From Larkinella terrae (GTDB lineage Bacteria > Bacteroidota > Bacteroidia > Cytophagales > Spirosomataceae): DNA of 64,000 bases. This document shows, one piece after another, positions 23,995 to 33,707 of the stretch; the first letter of the stretch is position 1, and every line of letters starts with the position of its first letter. Position numbers and translations under genes: made by a program. The notes beneath the pieces are model-generated. The model saw only the letters and a program-made list of their open reading frames with translations, made no database searches and had not been told where the DNA came from. The stretch is from positions 1 to 64,000 of the forward strand of contig NZ_WJXZ01000009.1 of the NCBI RefSeq assembly GCF_009668025.1, given 5' to 3'.

Positions 23995-25668
23995 TTATGG
24001 AAGCGTTTTAGCTGCGGAATTGTTCTTACGGACATAAAGATTGATCGATCCATGTCGGGAATGCAACCGATAGAACTGCAACAAAGCCGGAAAAATCGTC
24101 TGGAGATGCGTTTGATAAGTCGCGTATTGATTATCCTCGACGATAAACCGGGGGCGGTTTTGATCTAAATCCTTTTTATACCTGGCGATAAAATACGATT
24201 GCAACGAAGAAGGATTGATTTGTCGGGACGCAAAAACATCCCGCGTACCGGGCAATAAAAACGTATAACAATGCAAATGCGCCAGATTACCGTGTCCCCA
24301 GATGCTCATTCGATCAGCCGGTTTAGCCAGTGATTGAATGGTCGAAACCACCGGTTCAGGTTTATAATCAAAGCTATAAAGGTAATCGATACCAAGGCTT
24401 TTTTGAGTGAAGGTTAGAGCAGTAAGGAGAAAGAATAAACTGTATACAAAAACAGAATAATACCGAAAATAACTGAAGTTTTGGCGTTGAAATTCTCCTG
24501 AAACAATGCCAAGTGTCCAGAATACCGGATAAAATAAAAAAATCAGATAGTGATTGAAAGACTGACCTGGCTTAATGATCGAATACCAGCAAATAAACAA
24601 GATTAATAAACTGTAAGTAAGTCGACGCTTTTGTGAAATTGAGTTTCTTGTTAGTAAATAAATCGATAGGCATAAAATGATCAGCGAAATAGCCACAAAA
24701 AAGGGCATCGTTTCCGGTGAATCGATGATTAATTGCGGTACTAGACCCAATTTCAAATCGGTTAATGAGCCACTATATTCGATATTAAACAACAAATAGG
24801 ATTGGTAAAAATCATTAATCAATGATTGGCTGTATAAATAGACCAATAAGATAACTGACGGAACTAATCCACAGCCAATGAGCCCGATGATTCTTTGAAC
24901 AGTTAGCTGATTTCGGATTTCAATAAAGAGAAAAACCACCAGTAATCCGGCAATCAAAACCGCTTGCAACTTTGCATATGGCATCATTCCCGCGATAAAG
25001 CAGAGCACGTAGGCATAATTGATGGAGCGACCCGCTAAAATTGCGGAAAAGCAAAGAAATTCGAGGGATAAAAGAAAATGAGGAAACAGTTCTGAGCTGT
25101 ATCCGATAAAATCGAACGTAGTCAGGACGGCATTAAACAGGCCATAACCCAGGGAAATACAGTACGCAACTGGCTTGCCATAAAGAAAGTTGAGTGCGAA
25201 ATACAGGCAAAAAAGGCTAGGGATAGAACAGAAAAGGATGCCTAATAATCGAATTGATGCGTAATTAATGCTGCCAAATATCCAATAGGATATAGATAAA
25301 AGATAAGAATGAATTGGACCAACGGTTAAACAATCAAACGATTTCCAGACGGCGGGATCATTGAGCATAACGCCCGCTCCGGTAATGTAAACACTTTCAT
25401 CAATATTTTGCTCCGGAAGTATTGTATTTGGTAAACGAAAAAAAAGTATCGTAATGGAGATAAGAAAAAGAAATAAAAATTGATTTCGAAAACGAAACTC
25501 TTTTTTTAACAAAAATCCAATAAGACTTAGTACTAAAATGATTTTAAGTAATAAAAATATTTTCTGATGAATATGGGCGGTTTTAAAAATATCGATAATG
25601 GTGTACTGTAGAGATCCGGGATATGATATGAAAAAGGGATTTGCGAGGACAGGTAAATTAAGTTCCAT
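23995..25668 (-). CDS. GT-C-fold membrane glycosyltransferase (GT39/ArnT-like)
   Basis: The protein has 557 residues and about 11-12 transmembrane helices over residues 38-420. The first long outer loop has NIDESVYITGAG, with Asp90-Glu91, the acidic pair that marks GT-C enzymes using lipid-linked sugars (PMT/ArnT group). The C-terminal 130 residues form a soluble outer domain. It probably adds a sugar from a polyprenyl-phosphate carrier to a lipid, protein or glycan at the outer face of the inner membrane. The acceptor is unknown. It has low GC compared with its neighbours, as expected of a Leu/Ile/Phe-rich protein or of transferred DNA. Confidence 0.7.
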   Translation of the reverse strand: MELNLPVLANPFFISYPGSLQYTIIDIFKTAHIHQKIFLLLKIILVLSLIGFLLKKEFRFRNQFLFLFLISITILFFRLPNTILPEQNIDESVYITGAGVMLNDPAVWKSFDCLTVGPIHSYLLSISYWIFGSINYASIRLLGILFCSIPSLFCLYFALNFLYGKPVAYCISLGYGLFNAVLTTFDFIGYSSELFPHFLLSLEFLCFSAILAGRSINYAYVLCFIAGMMPYAKLQAVLIAGLLVVFLFIEIRNQLTVQRIIGLIGCGLVPSVILLVYLYSQSLINDFYQSYLLFNIEYSGSLTDLKLGLVPQLIIDSPETMPFFVAISLIILCLSIYLLTRNSISQKRRLTYSLLILFICWYSIIKPGQSFNHYLIFLFYPVFWTLGIVSGEFQRQNFSYFRYYSVFVYSLFFLLTALTFTQKSLGIDYLYSFDYKPEPVVSTIQSLAKPADRMSIWGHGNLAHLHCYTFLLPGTRDVFASRQINPSSLQSYFIARYKKDLDQNRPRFIVEDNQYATYQTHLQTIFPALLQFYRLHSRHGSINLYVRKNNSAAKTLP

Positions 25669-25834
25669 AAATGGCAGTTTGGTGACAACTGGACCTGCAA
25701 ATTACTCGATTATTCATTTAATGCCAAAATGACCTATTAACGGGCTCTTTTCATGGATTGATTGAATTATACGGTTAAAATGATGACTTTTTCTAACATG
25801 CCGCGTCTAAGGAAAAATATATATCCACAGACTG

Positions 25835-26611
25835 ATGAAAATACTCCTACGCACCGGTTTTTACCTGCTGACCCACTTTATTATTTTCCGGACGCTGGCT
25901 CAGACAAAATCATTTCAGAAACATCCGGAATCCCAACCCGCCAGTTTAGCCATTCGGTTGGGATTGAGTCAATTGTACGGGGATTTAAAAGATCAATCTT
26001 CGACATTTTTCGGGGGCGCGTCGCTCGTTGTGCCCATTACCAAAACCGTCGCAGTTGAGTTACCGGTTGATGCCGGCCGTCTTCAATCGCAACAGGAAGA
26101 TTTTTATCATTCCATCTCAAAAACGCGATTTACGCAACTCGGCGCAGTTGCCTCGGCCGATTTGCTTCAGTGGTTCAAAGGACGAAATGGCTGGTTTGAA
26201 TTCCGGCCGTATGCCGGAGCCGGGCTGGTCTTTTTTCGGGCCGAAGGCTTCGATTTAAAAACCGGTCAATTGCAGCGGCTAACAAATAATGAAAACAGCC
26301 ACCGTTCGCGGGATGGGATCGAGGCAAAAGGAAAAGCCGGTATTAAAATGACCCATGAGCTGGTTTGGATTGTGGGTATGCGCGGATCAACCGCGCTATC
26401 GCCACGGATGAGCATATTTGGTGATCTCCGGCTGAATCTGGTTCGGACGGATAAACTGGATGCTACCCTGGATAATATTAATAAGGTGATGACTCCGGGT
26501 AGTCCGGCGTATACCGAAGGCAATCATTACGGTAAAAATAGCAACGACAAATGGGGGTATGCCGCCGTTGGGCTGAATTTTTACTTTGGCGAACGGTACA
26601 ACAGGCGCTAA
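25835..26611 (+). CDS. Outer-membrane beta-barrel-like protein
   Basis: The protein has 258 residues; the signal peptide is about 1-22 (RTLAQTK). After that, alternating hydrophobic strands recur (ASLAIRLGLSQLYGDL, SLVVPITKTVAVELPV, FEFRPYAGAGLVFFRAEG), and the C-terminus AAVGLNFYFGERYNRR ends in aromatic/Arg residues. This is typical of small Bacteroidota outer-membrane barrels of the OmpW/porin-like kind. The exact family is not recognised. It is convergent with the lipoprotein gene, with no gap between the stop codons, so it has no visible terminator of its own. Confidence 0.55.
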   Translation: MKILLRTGFYLLTHFIIFRTLAQTKSFQKHPESQPASLAIRLGLSQLYGDLKDQSSTFFGGASLVVPITKTVAVELPVDAGRLQSQQEDFYHSISKTRFTQLGAVASADLLQWFKGRNGWFEFRPYAGAGLVFFRAEGFDLKTGQLQRLTNNENSHRSRDGIEAKGKAGIKMTHELVWIVGMRGSTALSPRMSIFGDLRLNLVRTDKLDATLDNINKVMTPGSPAYTEGNHYGKNSNDKWGYAAVGLNFYFGERYNRR

Positions 26612-29065
26612 TTATTTCCCAGCCACAAAATCAGCATACGTCGCACACTCCCGAATCATCTCCCGGTGAAAGCGGGTCTGGTTGAATTGCTTCCCTAATT
26701 TCGTCAGGTAATTCGTATATTTTTCGCGACGCAGCACTTTCATTTCCGAGTCAAACGGCTCTGGATCAACGGAATAATTGCGTTTGGCATATTCAGTTTC
26801 CTGCCGAGTGCGGAACGCGTTCTGCTCACAACGGGCAGCCATAAAACAGGCTTTGGCGGCAATTTCCGGGTTTTGAGCGGAAGCGATGGCTTTTTCAAAA
26901 AAGCCCTTCGCCGACTGGCTGGTGTAATAATCCATCGAATTCACCTGATCCAGCAGCTGATTTTTTTGCGGATTTTGAACCTGATGATAGGTATATTGAT
27001 TTAAAACCGGTTCGGCACCACTCCAACGGGCCCGCAATAAAATCCACGAATTGCCAAACCAGCTCAGGTTGAAAGCTCCGCAACCTATCTGATAATAGAG
27101 GTCAGCCGCCTGATCGCCGGATGCGGTTTGAGCCCGGTTTTCCAGATCTACCATTCTTTTGAGAAACGAAACCGGTGTGTAGGAATTCCCCCGATGGGAA
27201 CCGTGCTGTTCGCCGAGCAGATTGATGGCAAACGGATCTTCGTTAAAATACGCCGAAAACGGTTCTGTCGCCCAAATTTTGGGATTTACTTTCGCATACG
27301 CTTCCGCTGCATCGGCGTACCGGTTTTCGGCCAGCAAACGTCTGCCGAGCAAAATATTCAGCGCATCGTTTGTCAAACCGGTCAGTTTGAGCAGGCGTTT
27401 GTCGAAGTCGGACGAGGTAGAATTCGACGCATAGCGAACTACTTTTTGAACCGTTGCAGCCGAGGTGGTGTCTTCGATGTCGTATAAATCCGAATGGCTG
27501 TCGAAATAAAGCTCGTTCTTGTTCAATTGCGAAGAGGTTAAAGCAGTGAGCAAAAAGCCTTTTGCCGTGGCTACATCATCGGTCACCTTTTGCTTTGAAC
27601 CGGTGCAGCTGGAAAGCCAGCCACCGGATTTTTTACCGGCGGTTTTTCCGTAACCGTATTTGATCGCCAATTGCTTACAGGTTTCCACAAAGGCGTTGGT
27701 CATGTAAAAGTTGGTCGAATTGCCAAACTGTTCCAGGTATTTAATAAGCTGATTTTCAACTTCAGGTGTAATGGTTTCGGTTTGTGCGGTTAGCAACAGC
27801 ATTTGCTGCAATGCAATCTGCTTTTTTAAAACCGGGTTGGCAGTCGGTTGTTGACTTGCCAGGTCCAGATGGGTTTTGGCGTCGTCGTACGACTTGGCCA
27901 GGTAATCCAGGTAAGCTGTGGCCGTGTACCAGAAACCCGGATTGGCCAATGATTTATTTTCGGCGGACTGTAGAGCGAAAGCTCGCAACTGCTGAAAATA
28001 GTCCGGCGCTTCCAGTTTGCGGTCGACAAAGTGAATGGAATCCTTCCGGCTAGCCTCATCGTATCCGTAAATGGGCGAGGTGCTCTGGAAGAAAAAATAC
28101 TCGTTTCGGTTAATTTCCCGCGCCATCACCAGCTCGACTAGCGGATTTTTAGGATTGAGCCGTACCATTTCTTTTAAAAACGGTAACGCATCCTGTTTGG
28201 GTTGAATCGCGCAAATGGCGTAAACTCCGGCTTTTTCGTGGTCATTCTGGCAAAAATCCAGCGCTTTTTCCCGAAACCGGATGCCGTAAATCCGCAGGCT
28301 GCTCTCGGCTTCGTGTCGGCGGGAAGGACAGCGATCGAAAACCTGCGCAAATTCATAAATGGCCTTCGCGGTATCGCCCAGCGCCATTGTCGCGCCCGCA
28401 TGACGGCAATACGCCCAATCGCTCAGAAATGTTTTTCGGGCCAGTGGCCGGACCAATTCGTCATAGAAGGCGACACTTTGCGCGTATTTTTTGGCTAAAG
28501 CCGCTAGCTTTACCGCCTGAAAAGCATACCGTTCTTTTAGAAATAGATCCGCCGTTGCAGCAAAACCGGTTTGGGCTTCGGTTAACAAGATTCTCAATTC
28601 AGCGGTTGAGGTATCCAGTCGGGCCGAATCCACTTCCCAGACATTGACCGGTTGCGGGGTAGCTGCCTCGGCTTTCCAGGCCAGATTTAAATACGTCAGA
28701 GCGGCCGGATTGGATGCCGAGGCCCAGCGAACCAGCCCGTTCGTTGTCTGGTTATTCCGCTGGTAGAGCGCGGCCGAAATCTCGGATTCTTTCACCTTCC
28801 CTCGCGTATACGCTTTCCAGGCCAGCGTATTTTCATCCGTTTCGACGGAATCTTCGTCCGTGTCAAAATTATCATCATACCGGTACAATTGCGGAGTAAA
28901 AATGTAAACCTGATCGCGCAACGCAGTCTGACTGCTTTCCGGCATGAAAAAACTCATGAACTCGTTGATGTCGTAAGTGCTTGGTCCACAGGCAAAACCG
29001 ATTAAAATGGCAAGAGAAAGAAATGCGCTAGGGATACGGCCGGTAAAGAGATTGGAAAAACGCAT
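26612..29065 (-). CDS. Large repeat-rich lipoprotein (TPR-like)
   Basis: The protein has 817 residues from ATG 29065 (MRFSNLFTGR). The reading frame is open to 29230, but those residues precede the signal peptide. The lipobox IGFAC gives Cys26. The body is almost all helical, with many pairs of about 35 residues (ALAKKYAQSVAFYDELV, then RRLLAENRYADAAEAYAK) that resemble degenerate TPR/SEL1-type hairpins. Residues about 90-110 hold an acidic stretch (YDDNFDTDEDSVETDENTL). No enzyme motif is visible. Its start overlaps the stop of the upstream lipoprotein gene by 38 bp, so the two are translationally coupled and probably work together in the envelope. Confidence 0.7.
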   Translation of the reverse strand: MRFSNLFTGRIPSAFLSLAILIGFACGPSTYDINEFMSFFMPESSQTALRDQVYIFTPQLYRYDDNFDTDEDSVETDENTLAWKAYTRGKVKESEISAALYQRNNQTTNGLVRWASASNPAALTYLNLAWKAEAATPQPVNVWEVDSARLDTSTAELRILLTEAQTGFAATADLFLKERYAFQAVKLAALAKKYAQSVAFYDELVRPLARKTFLSDWAYCRHAGATMALGDTAKAIYEFAQVFDRCPSRRHEAESSLRIYGIRFREKALDFCQNDHEKAGVYAICAIQPKQDALPFLKEMVRLNPKNPLVELVMAREINRNEYFFFQSTSPIYGYDEASRKDSIHFVDRKLEAPDYFQQLRAFALQSAENKSLANPGFWYTATAYLDYLAKSYDDAKTHLDLASQQPTANPVLKKQIALQQMLLLTAQTETITPEVENQLIKYLEQFGNSTNFYMTNAFVETCKQLAIKYGYGKTAGKKSGGWLSSCTGSKQKVTDDVATAKGFLLTALTSSQLNKNELYFDSHSDLYDIEDTTSAATVQKVVRYASNSTSSDFDKRLLKLTGLTNDALNILLGRRLLAENRYADAAEAYAKVNPKIWATEPFSAYFNEDPFAINLLGEQHGSHRGNSYTPVSFLKRMVDLENRAQTASGDQAADLYYQIGCGAFNLSWFGNSWILLRARWSGAEPVLNQYTYHQVQNPQKNQLLDQVNSMDYYTSQSAKGFFEKAIASAQNPEIAAKACFMAARCEQNAFRTRQETEYAKRNYSVDPEPFDSEMKVLRREKYTNYLTKLGKQFNQTRFHREMIRECATYADFVAGK

Positions 29066-30080
29066 CGGAATAGGAGGAAATGACGGTGGAATCGAGGTGA
29101 TAGAGGGCAAATGTAAGTTTTTGATTTTGAATTTTTGATAGCAAAAGCTGCTTGCCAGCCTCCAAATCAGCGGGTTTACAAGCTTCCGCCCGGAACAGAT
29201 CGCCCCGCCGGATGGAAAAACCGAGCGCATTGGTATCGCGCAAAGCGAGGTAACGGTTTTCCATTTGCGGTTTCAAATAGGAAAAAGTCTTCAGCGTATT
29301 TTCATCGACATTGTTCAGTAAAGTCAAAAACCGGTTGGTCCGGTACACCACCGTCCAGCGGAACAACGGAAGGACAACGTCGAGCGGCAACGGATATTTT
29401 TCCAGGAAGTCCGTATAGCGTCGCGCAACTTCCAGATCGTAAATGGAATTCCGGGTTTCAGGACGTTTCCAGTCAGCCATATTATAAAACATCAGCATAC
29501 CGCGCTCGACCGGCGGAATACCGGTTTGTTCGGGAAATTTGATCTGGTGCAGACGAATGGTGACGGATACAAGTCCCCGGTGGCGGTTTTTGACTTCCCG
29601 AAGCAACTGAAAATACCGTTCGCGGGTGGTGGCCGTCCAGTCGCAATCCAACTGAATTTCCGATGGATCAATGCCATTCTGCTGGCTGATCTGGTTGATT
29701 TTCCGGACCAGCTTGTCCGCCAAATCCGAAATTGCCGCCGTTTGACAACGAATCAGGGTTTGATTGGTTATGAAGACAACCGGGATCACCTGCAAGCCCG
29801 CTGGCCTGGCGGTAAACCGGATGACGGCTTTGGGAATGGGCGACTGGGTTTGCTGGTCCCAATCCACATCAAAATAGCGGATATAAAGTTTTCGAACATG
29901 CTGCCGGTCCAGCAATTGACGTTCGGATGGAGTGGGGTTGAACGTGGTTTGCCAGTAATAAAATGCCGGAACGAGTCGTTTGGGCTCAGCTTGTTGACAC
30001 GAAAAAAGAAGAACAAAAGCAAAGCTGATTCCGGTTGGTATCCAATTAATTAGGGCGTTTTTCCAACGATTACGATTCAT
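29028..30080 (-). CDS. Lipoprotein with putative TIM-barrel domain
   Basis: The protein has 350 residues. The signal peptide ends at lipobox LLFSC, with Cys28. The soluble domain shows strand-rich blocks, with Asp145-x-Asp147 in IQLDCDWTATTRERYF (end of a strand, then a helix) and VERGMLMFYNMADW. This layout resembles the DUF3142/glycoside-hydrolase-like TIM barrels, where the acidic pair sits at the barrel mouth. I cannot fix the family. It overlaps the following TPR-like lipoprotein gene by 38 bp; the pair is a two-gene unit, divergent from the DUF6970 gene 30 bp away. Confidence 0.6.
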   Translation of the reverse strand: MNRNRWKNALINWIPTGISFAFVLLFSCQQAEPKRLVPAFYYWQTTFNPTPSERQLLDRQHVRKLYIRYFDVDWDQQTQSPIPKAVIRFTARPAGLQVIPVVFITNQTLIRCQTAAISDLADKLVRKINQISQQNGIDPSEIQLDCDWTATTRERYFQLLREVKNRHRGLVSVTIRLHQIKFPEQTGIPPVERGMLMFYNMADWKRPETRNSIYDLEVARRYTDFLEKYPLPLDVVLPLFRWTVVYRTNRFLTLLNNVDENTLKTFSYLKPQMENRYLALRDTNALGFSIRRGDLFRAEACKPADLEAGKQLLLSKIQNQKLTFALYHLDSTVISSYSDAFFQSLYRPYP

Positions 30081-30110
30081 TCGGAGTCAGTACAAAAAAC
30101 AACAAAAGCC

Positions 30111-30458
30111 ATGAAAACCGTTGTGAGTATAGCCATTCTTGCGGTGATTCTCAGTTGTAAAGAGGAAAATCCTGCTCCGGTAACCATCCCGGATTGCATC
30201 CGGCAGGTGATCGACACACTGAAGAAAGAAGTTGTCTGGAATCCACCGGCGAAAATATACCGGTACGATTACAAGGGCCAGGAAGTTTATTACGTTCCGG
30301 CGCGCTGCTGTGATATTCCGAGTGTAGCCATTGCCAATTGCGATACGTTGTGCGCACCCGATGGCGGTTTTACGGGAAAAGGCGATGGACGCTGCCCGGA
30401 TTTTGCCAAAGATGCTAAAAATCCCGTTTTAGTCTGGCAGGACGAACGGACGAAATGA
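30111..30458 (+). CDS. DUF6970-type small lipoprotein
   Basis: The protein has 115 residues; the lipobox VILSC gives Cys16. The mature part holds six more Cys, including the CCD pair in VPARCCDIPSV and CAPDGGFTGKGDGRC, the hallmark of this Bacteroidota family. It probably forms disulfides or binds a metal in the periplasm or on the outer membrane. Function is unknown. It is monocistronic, followed by the inverted-repeat element at 30484-30622. Confidence 0.8.
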   Translation: MKTVVSIAILAVILSCKEENPAPVTIPDCIRQVIDTLKKEVVWNPPAKIYRYDYKGQEVYYVPARCCDIPSVAIANCDTLCAPDGGFTGKGDGRCPDFAKDAKNPVLVWQDERTK

Positions 30459-30483
30459 TATCCGGCAAAGCTGAAACGCAGTT

Positions 30484-30622
30484 AGAGACTGTCTAAAATC
30501 CAGATTTTCTCTTCGGTATGCCCCCAACCCCCTAAAGGGGGCTTTGAAATACCGATTAAAGCCCCCTTTAGGGGGTTGGGGGCAAAGCGGAAAAGGAAAA
30601 TCAAAAAATTTAAACAATCTCT
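30484..30622. repeat. CCCCCAACCCCC-core inverted element, copy A
   Basis: A nested inverted repeat of about 139 bp. Outer arms AGAGACTGTCTAAAAT and AAATTTAAACAATCTCT are diverged complements. Inner arms CCCCCAACCCCCTAAAGG and its complement are nearly perfect and enclose GGGCTTTGAAATACCGATTAAAGCCC. It lies between the DUF6970 gene and the GH65 gene. Copy B at 43091-43244 is in the opposite orientation. Confidence 0.9.
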
Positions 30623-30708
30623 TACTTATTCCAATAAATTTTGAAGCGTTTGATTTGAATAATTTTGGTCTTTCCGGAACATTCATCGCACTGGAAAGAC
30701 CAAAACCG

Positions 30709-33051
30709 CTATTTTTTCCTGGACTTAATCGGTAAACCCGTCGCGCGCTTCACGGTTTGCTGGCTTTTGGCCGAAACCGTCAGGGATTTTCCGTAAAGTA
30801 AAACCTCCGCGTTTTTTTCCGAAAAGTTCTGGATGCTGACCTCCGTTTGGGTCGCTTTTATCTCCAGCAAAGCACCCCGAAAACGTATCTTAAACGCCAG
30901 CGATTCCCAGTTATCGGGGCAATTCGGGTCCAGAATCACCTGATCGCCTTTGATCCTAAAACCGCCGAAACCTTTTACCACCGCCAGCCAGGTTCCGGCC
31001 ATCGAGGTGATGTGGCAGCCGTCCTCCGTGTCGTTGTTGTAATCGTCCAGGTCCAGTCGGGCGGTTCGCAAATACATCTCGTACGCCTTTTCTTTCCGGC
31101 CGAGCCGGGATGCCAGAACGGAGTGAACGCAGGGCGAAAGCGACGATTCATGAACGGTCATCGGCTCGTAAAAATCGAAATTCCGCTGAAGCGTTTCCGG
31201 GTCGAATTCGTCCTCAAAAAAGTAAATGCCTTGCAAAACGTCGGCCTGTTTGATGAAACACGAACGCAGAATCCGGTCCCACGACCAGTGTTGATTCAGC
31301 GGCCGCTGTCCTTTCGGTATATCGCTTACGGGCATCAACTCCTTGTCCAGAAACGATTCCTGTTGCAGGAAAACCTGGCGGTTTTCGTCGTAGGGAAAAT
31401 GAATGTGGTCGGCAATATGTCGGGCGGTTGTAATCTCCTTTTCCTCGCGGAAATGGATGCGGTCACACAACTCGTTGAATTTTTCGGCATCCAGCTCCTT
31501 CACCATCCCAACCGCTTCCGTCGTATAGCGCAGGGTCCAGGCAGCCAGGTAGTTGGTGTACCAGTTGTTGTTGACGTTATTTTCGTATTCATTCGGGCCC
31601 GTAACGCCCAGCATCACGTATTGCTGCTTGGCTTCCGACCAGTTGACGCGCTGGCTCCAGAACCGGCTGATGGCAATCAGAACCTCCAGGCCGTATTCCG
31701 CTAAATAATGGACATCGCCGGTATACCGCACGTAATCGTAAATGGCGTAGGCAATGGCGCCGTTTCGGTGAATTTCTTCAAAGGTAATTTCCCATTCGTT
31801 GTGGCACTCCTCGCCATTCATCGTCACCATCGGATACAGCGCAGCCCCGGCTTTAAAACCCAGTTTCTGCGCATTTTCAATGGCTTTTTCGAGATGTTTA
31901 TACCGGTAACGCAACAAATTCCGACTCACTTTCTGGTCGGCAGTGGCGAGGTAGAAAGGCAGGCAGTACGCTTCCGTATCCCAATACGTCGAGCCGCCGT
32001 ATTTTTCACCGGTAAACCCTTTCGGGCCAATGTTTAGCCGCTCATCTTCGCCGGTATAGGTTTGATTTAACTGAAAAATCGAAAACCGGATGCCTTGTTG
32101 AGCCGCCACGTCGCCTTCAATGGTAATGTCGTTCATTTTCCATTTGTCGGCCCAGGCCTGCTTTTGCTCGATCAGCATGCGCTCGAACCCCTTTCCGGTA
32201 ATCCGCTGAATGTACTTTCGGGCTTCCGAAACCACCGAATCGGAGTCGTAATTCAGGGAGGATAAATTGACGGCGTACTTATAAATCGTGGTTTCCTGGC
32301 CCTGCAGACACTCAAGTGTCATGCGATTGGCGACGTATTTTTCCTGCCGAATGGGCTGCGACTGGAAGTCGATCCGGGCACCATCCTGCTCAATTTCGAT
32401 GCACATGCCCGTGCAAACATGAAAGCCGGTTTTGCGGGTTCGCAGCTCAATAAAAGCCTCACCGTAACCGGTTTCTTTGCGCACTTCGTCCCAGAACGTT
32501 TCGTCGTAATTCGAGTCCCGGTTGCGAATTCCGCCGTCGATATACGGTTCAATCGTAATTTTGGCGTCAAAATTCAGGGGAGTCAGGCTGTAGCGAATTG
32601 CACCGGCTTCGTCGTCGACAATCGAGCAAAACCGTTTGGCGTTGACCTGAATTTCTTTCCCGCTTTTCAGTAAAGCAACGAAGGAGCGTTCGAGGTAGCC
32701 TTCCTGCATATTCAAAACACGCCGGAAATCGCGAACTTCACACGTCTGAAGATCAAGGGTTTCGTATTCAATATTGATGTTGATTCCAATCCAGTTGGCC
32801 GCATTCAATACTTTGGCGAAGTATTCCGGATAACCGTTTTTCCACCAGCCAACCCGGGTTTTATCGGGATAATAAACCCCGGCGATGTAGTTTCCCTGCA
32901 GAGTTTTGCCGGAAAAGTTCTCCTCAAAATTGCCTCGCTGCCCCATGCGTCCGTTGCCAAGACTCATGACACTCTCGGTAATTTCGTTGTAATTACGGTT
33001 GAAATCTTCTTCAACAATCAGCCAGGGGTCGTGTTTCAGGTATTGTTTCAT
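30709..33051 (-). CDS. GH65 maltose phosphorylase
   Basis: The protein has 780 residues, full length for the family. The reaction is maltose + phosphate to glucose + beta-glucose-1-phosphate, cytosolic (no signal peptide). The N-terminal beta-sandwich domain is about 1-270, the (alpha/alpha)6 catalytic barrel about 315-690, and a C-terminal beta domain follows. TYWDTEAYC (356-363) is the phosphate/sugar loop, and Glu488 in GVTGPNEYENN aligns with the catalytic acid of Lactobacillus maltose phosphorylase (Glu487). Kojibiose or trehalose phosphorylase are relatives, but this motif set and the pgmB/amylase neighbours favour maltose. It works with the pgmB at 33870-34535. Confidence 0.9.
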   Translation of the reverse strand: MKQYLKHDPWLIVEEDFNRNYNEITESVMSLGNGRMGQRGNFEENFSGKTLQGNYIAGVYYPDKTRVGWWKNGYPEYFAKVLNAANWIGININIEYETLDLQTCEVRDFRRVLNMQEGYLERSFVALLKSGKEIQVNAKRFCSIVDDEAGAIRYSLTPLNFDAKITIEPYIDGGIRNRDSNYDETFWDEVRKETGYGEAFIELRTRKTGFHVCTGMCIEIEQDGARIDFQSQPIRQEKYVANRMTLECLQGQETTIYKYAVNLSSLNYDSDSVVSEARKYIQRITGKGFERMLIEQKQAWADKWKMNDITIEGDVAAQQGIRFSIFQLNQTYTGEDERLNIGPKGFTGEKYGGSTYWDTEAYCLPFYLATADQKVSRNLLRYRYKHLEKAIENAQKLGFKAGAALYPMVTMNGEECHNEWEITFEEIHRNGAIAYAIYDYVRYTGDVHYLAEYGLEVLIAISRFWSQRVNWSEAKQQYVMLGVTGPNEYENNVNNNWYTNYLAAWTLRYTTEAVGMVKELDAEKFNELCDRIHFREEKEITTARHIADHIHFPYDENRQVFLQQESFLDKELMPVSDIPKGQRPLNQHWSWDRILRSCFIKQADVLQGIYFFEDEFDPETLQRNFDFYEPMTVHESSLSPCVHSVLASRLGRKEKAYEMYLRTARLDLDDYNNDTEDGCHITSMAGTWLAVVKGFGGFRIKGDQVILDPNCPDNWESLAFKIRFRGALLEIKATQTEVSIQNFSEKNAEVLLYGKSLTVSAKSQQTVKRATGLPIKSRKK

Positions 33052-33125
33052 TCAGAATAGGATTAGGAAACGCTCAGGTCCGTTTGGCAAACCGGTTTTT
33101 CAAACCGTTAATATGCATAAAAATT

Positions 33126-33698
33126 TTATTTCGACAGAAAAGCGCCCGCTTCCTGTTTCACGCGCAAAGCCTGATTGATGTGCCGTTCGGTATGCGCGAC
33201 CAGCATCAACAAGGCATCGCCCAGATTGATTTTGAGCCAGTTACCAAACAGCGTCATCAGTTTTTCCTCATTCCAGTCGAGGTAGGTAGCTTTGTTCAGC
33301 AGATCGTGCAAAAGTTGCTGTAATTCAACGAATTGCTTCCTGACATCTCCAGCGTCCAGGTCGTTGCGGGGCTTCATGAACGAAGCCGTTGGCAGTTTCA
33401 TTTTCGTTTTCGGGTCCACAGTATGGCGCAACAACCGGCCGGCCAAACCGCTCTTCAGCGCCTGATCCGTCGGGGTTCCCTCCACCAGCCGGAGGTCGTC
33501 TACTTTTTTCTGAATATTCCGAATGTAAAACCGTTCCGCCAGGTTCAGGTGCTGCAGACACTGGGTTATGCTCCAGCGTTTGGTGTCGGGCTTCCAGTTC
33601 AGGTGTTCGTCGGACAACGGCCGAAACTCCCGCTCGACTGTCTCCAAAACCGTCCGGATTCGCTCTTGAAGCTGTTGAGCGGTTTCTAGTTTTTGCAT
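33126..33698 (-). CDS. DinB-like protein inside the maltose cluster
   Basis: The protein has 190 residues from MQKLETAQQL (33698). The frame to 33761 is encoded by the repeat upstream and is not counted. The DinB/DUF1569-type bundle has His in WSITQCLQHLNLAER and the HTERH segment (LVAHTERHINQAL) that carry the metal ligands. No sugar-related role is known for the family. It lies between pgmB and the GH65 gene with gaps of 171 and 74 bp. It could be a passenger gene or belong to the same transcript. Confidence 0.75.
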   Translation of the reverse strand: MQKLETAQQLQERIRTVLETVEREFRPLSDEHLNWKPDTKRWSITQCLQHLNLAERFYIRNIQKKVDDLRLVEGTPTDQALKSGLAGRLLRHTVDPKTKMKLPTASFMKPRNDLDAGDVRKQFVELQQLLHDLLNKATYLDWNEEKLMTLFGNWLKINLGDALLMLVAHTERHINQALRVKQEAGAFLSK

Positions 33699-33707
33699 GG
33701 GCCTAAA

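Noticed and set aside
29066-29230. 55-codon N-terminal extension of the large lipoprotein
   Set aside because: It precedes a clear signal peptide and lipobox that begin at 29065.
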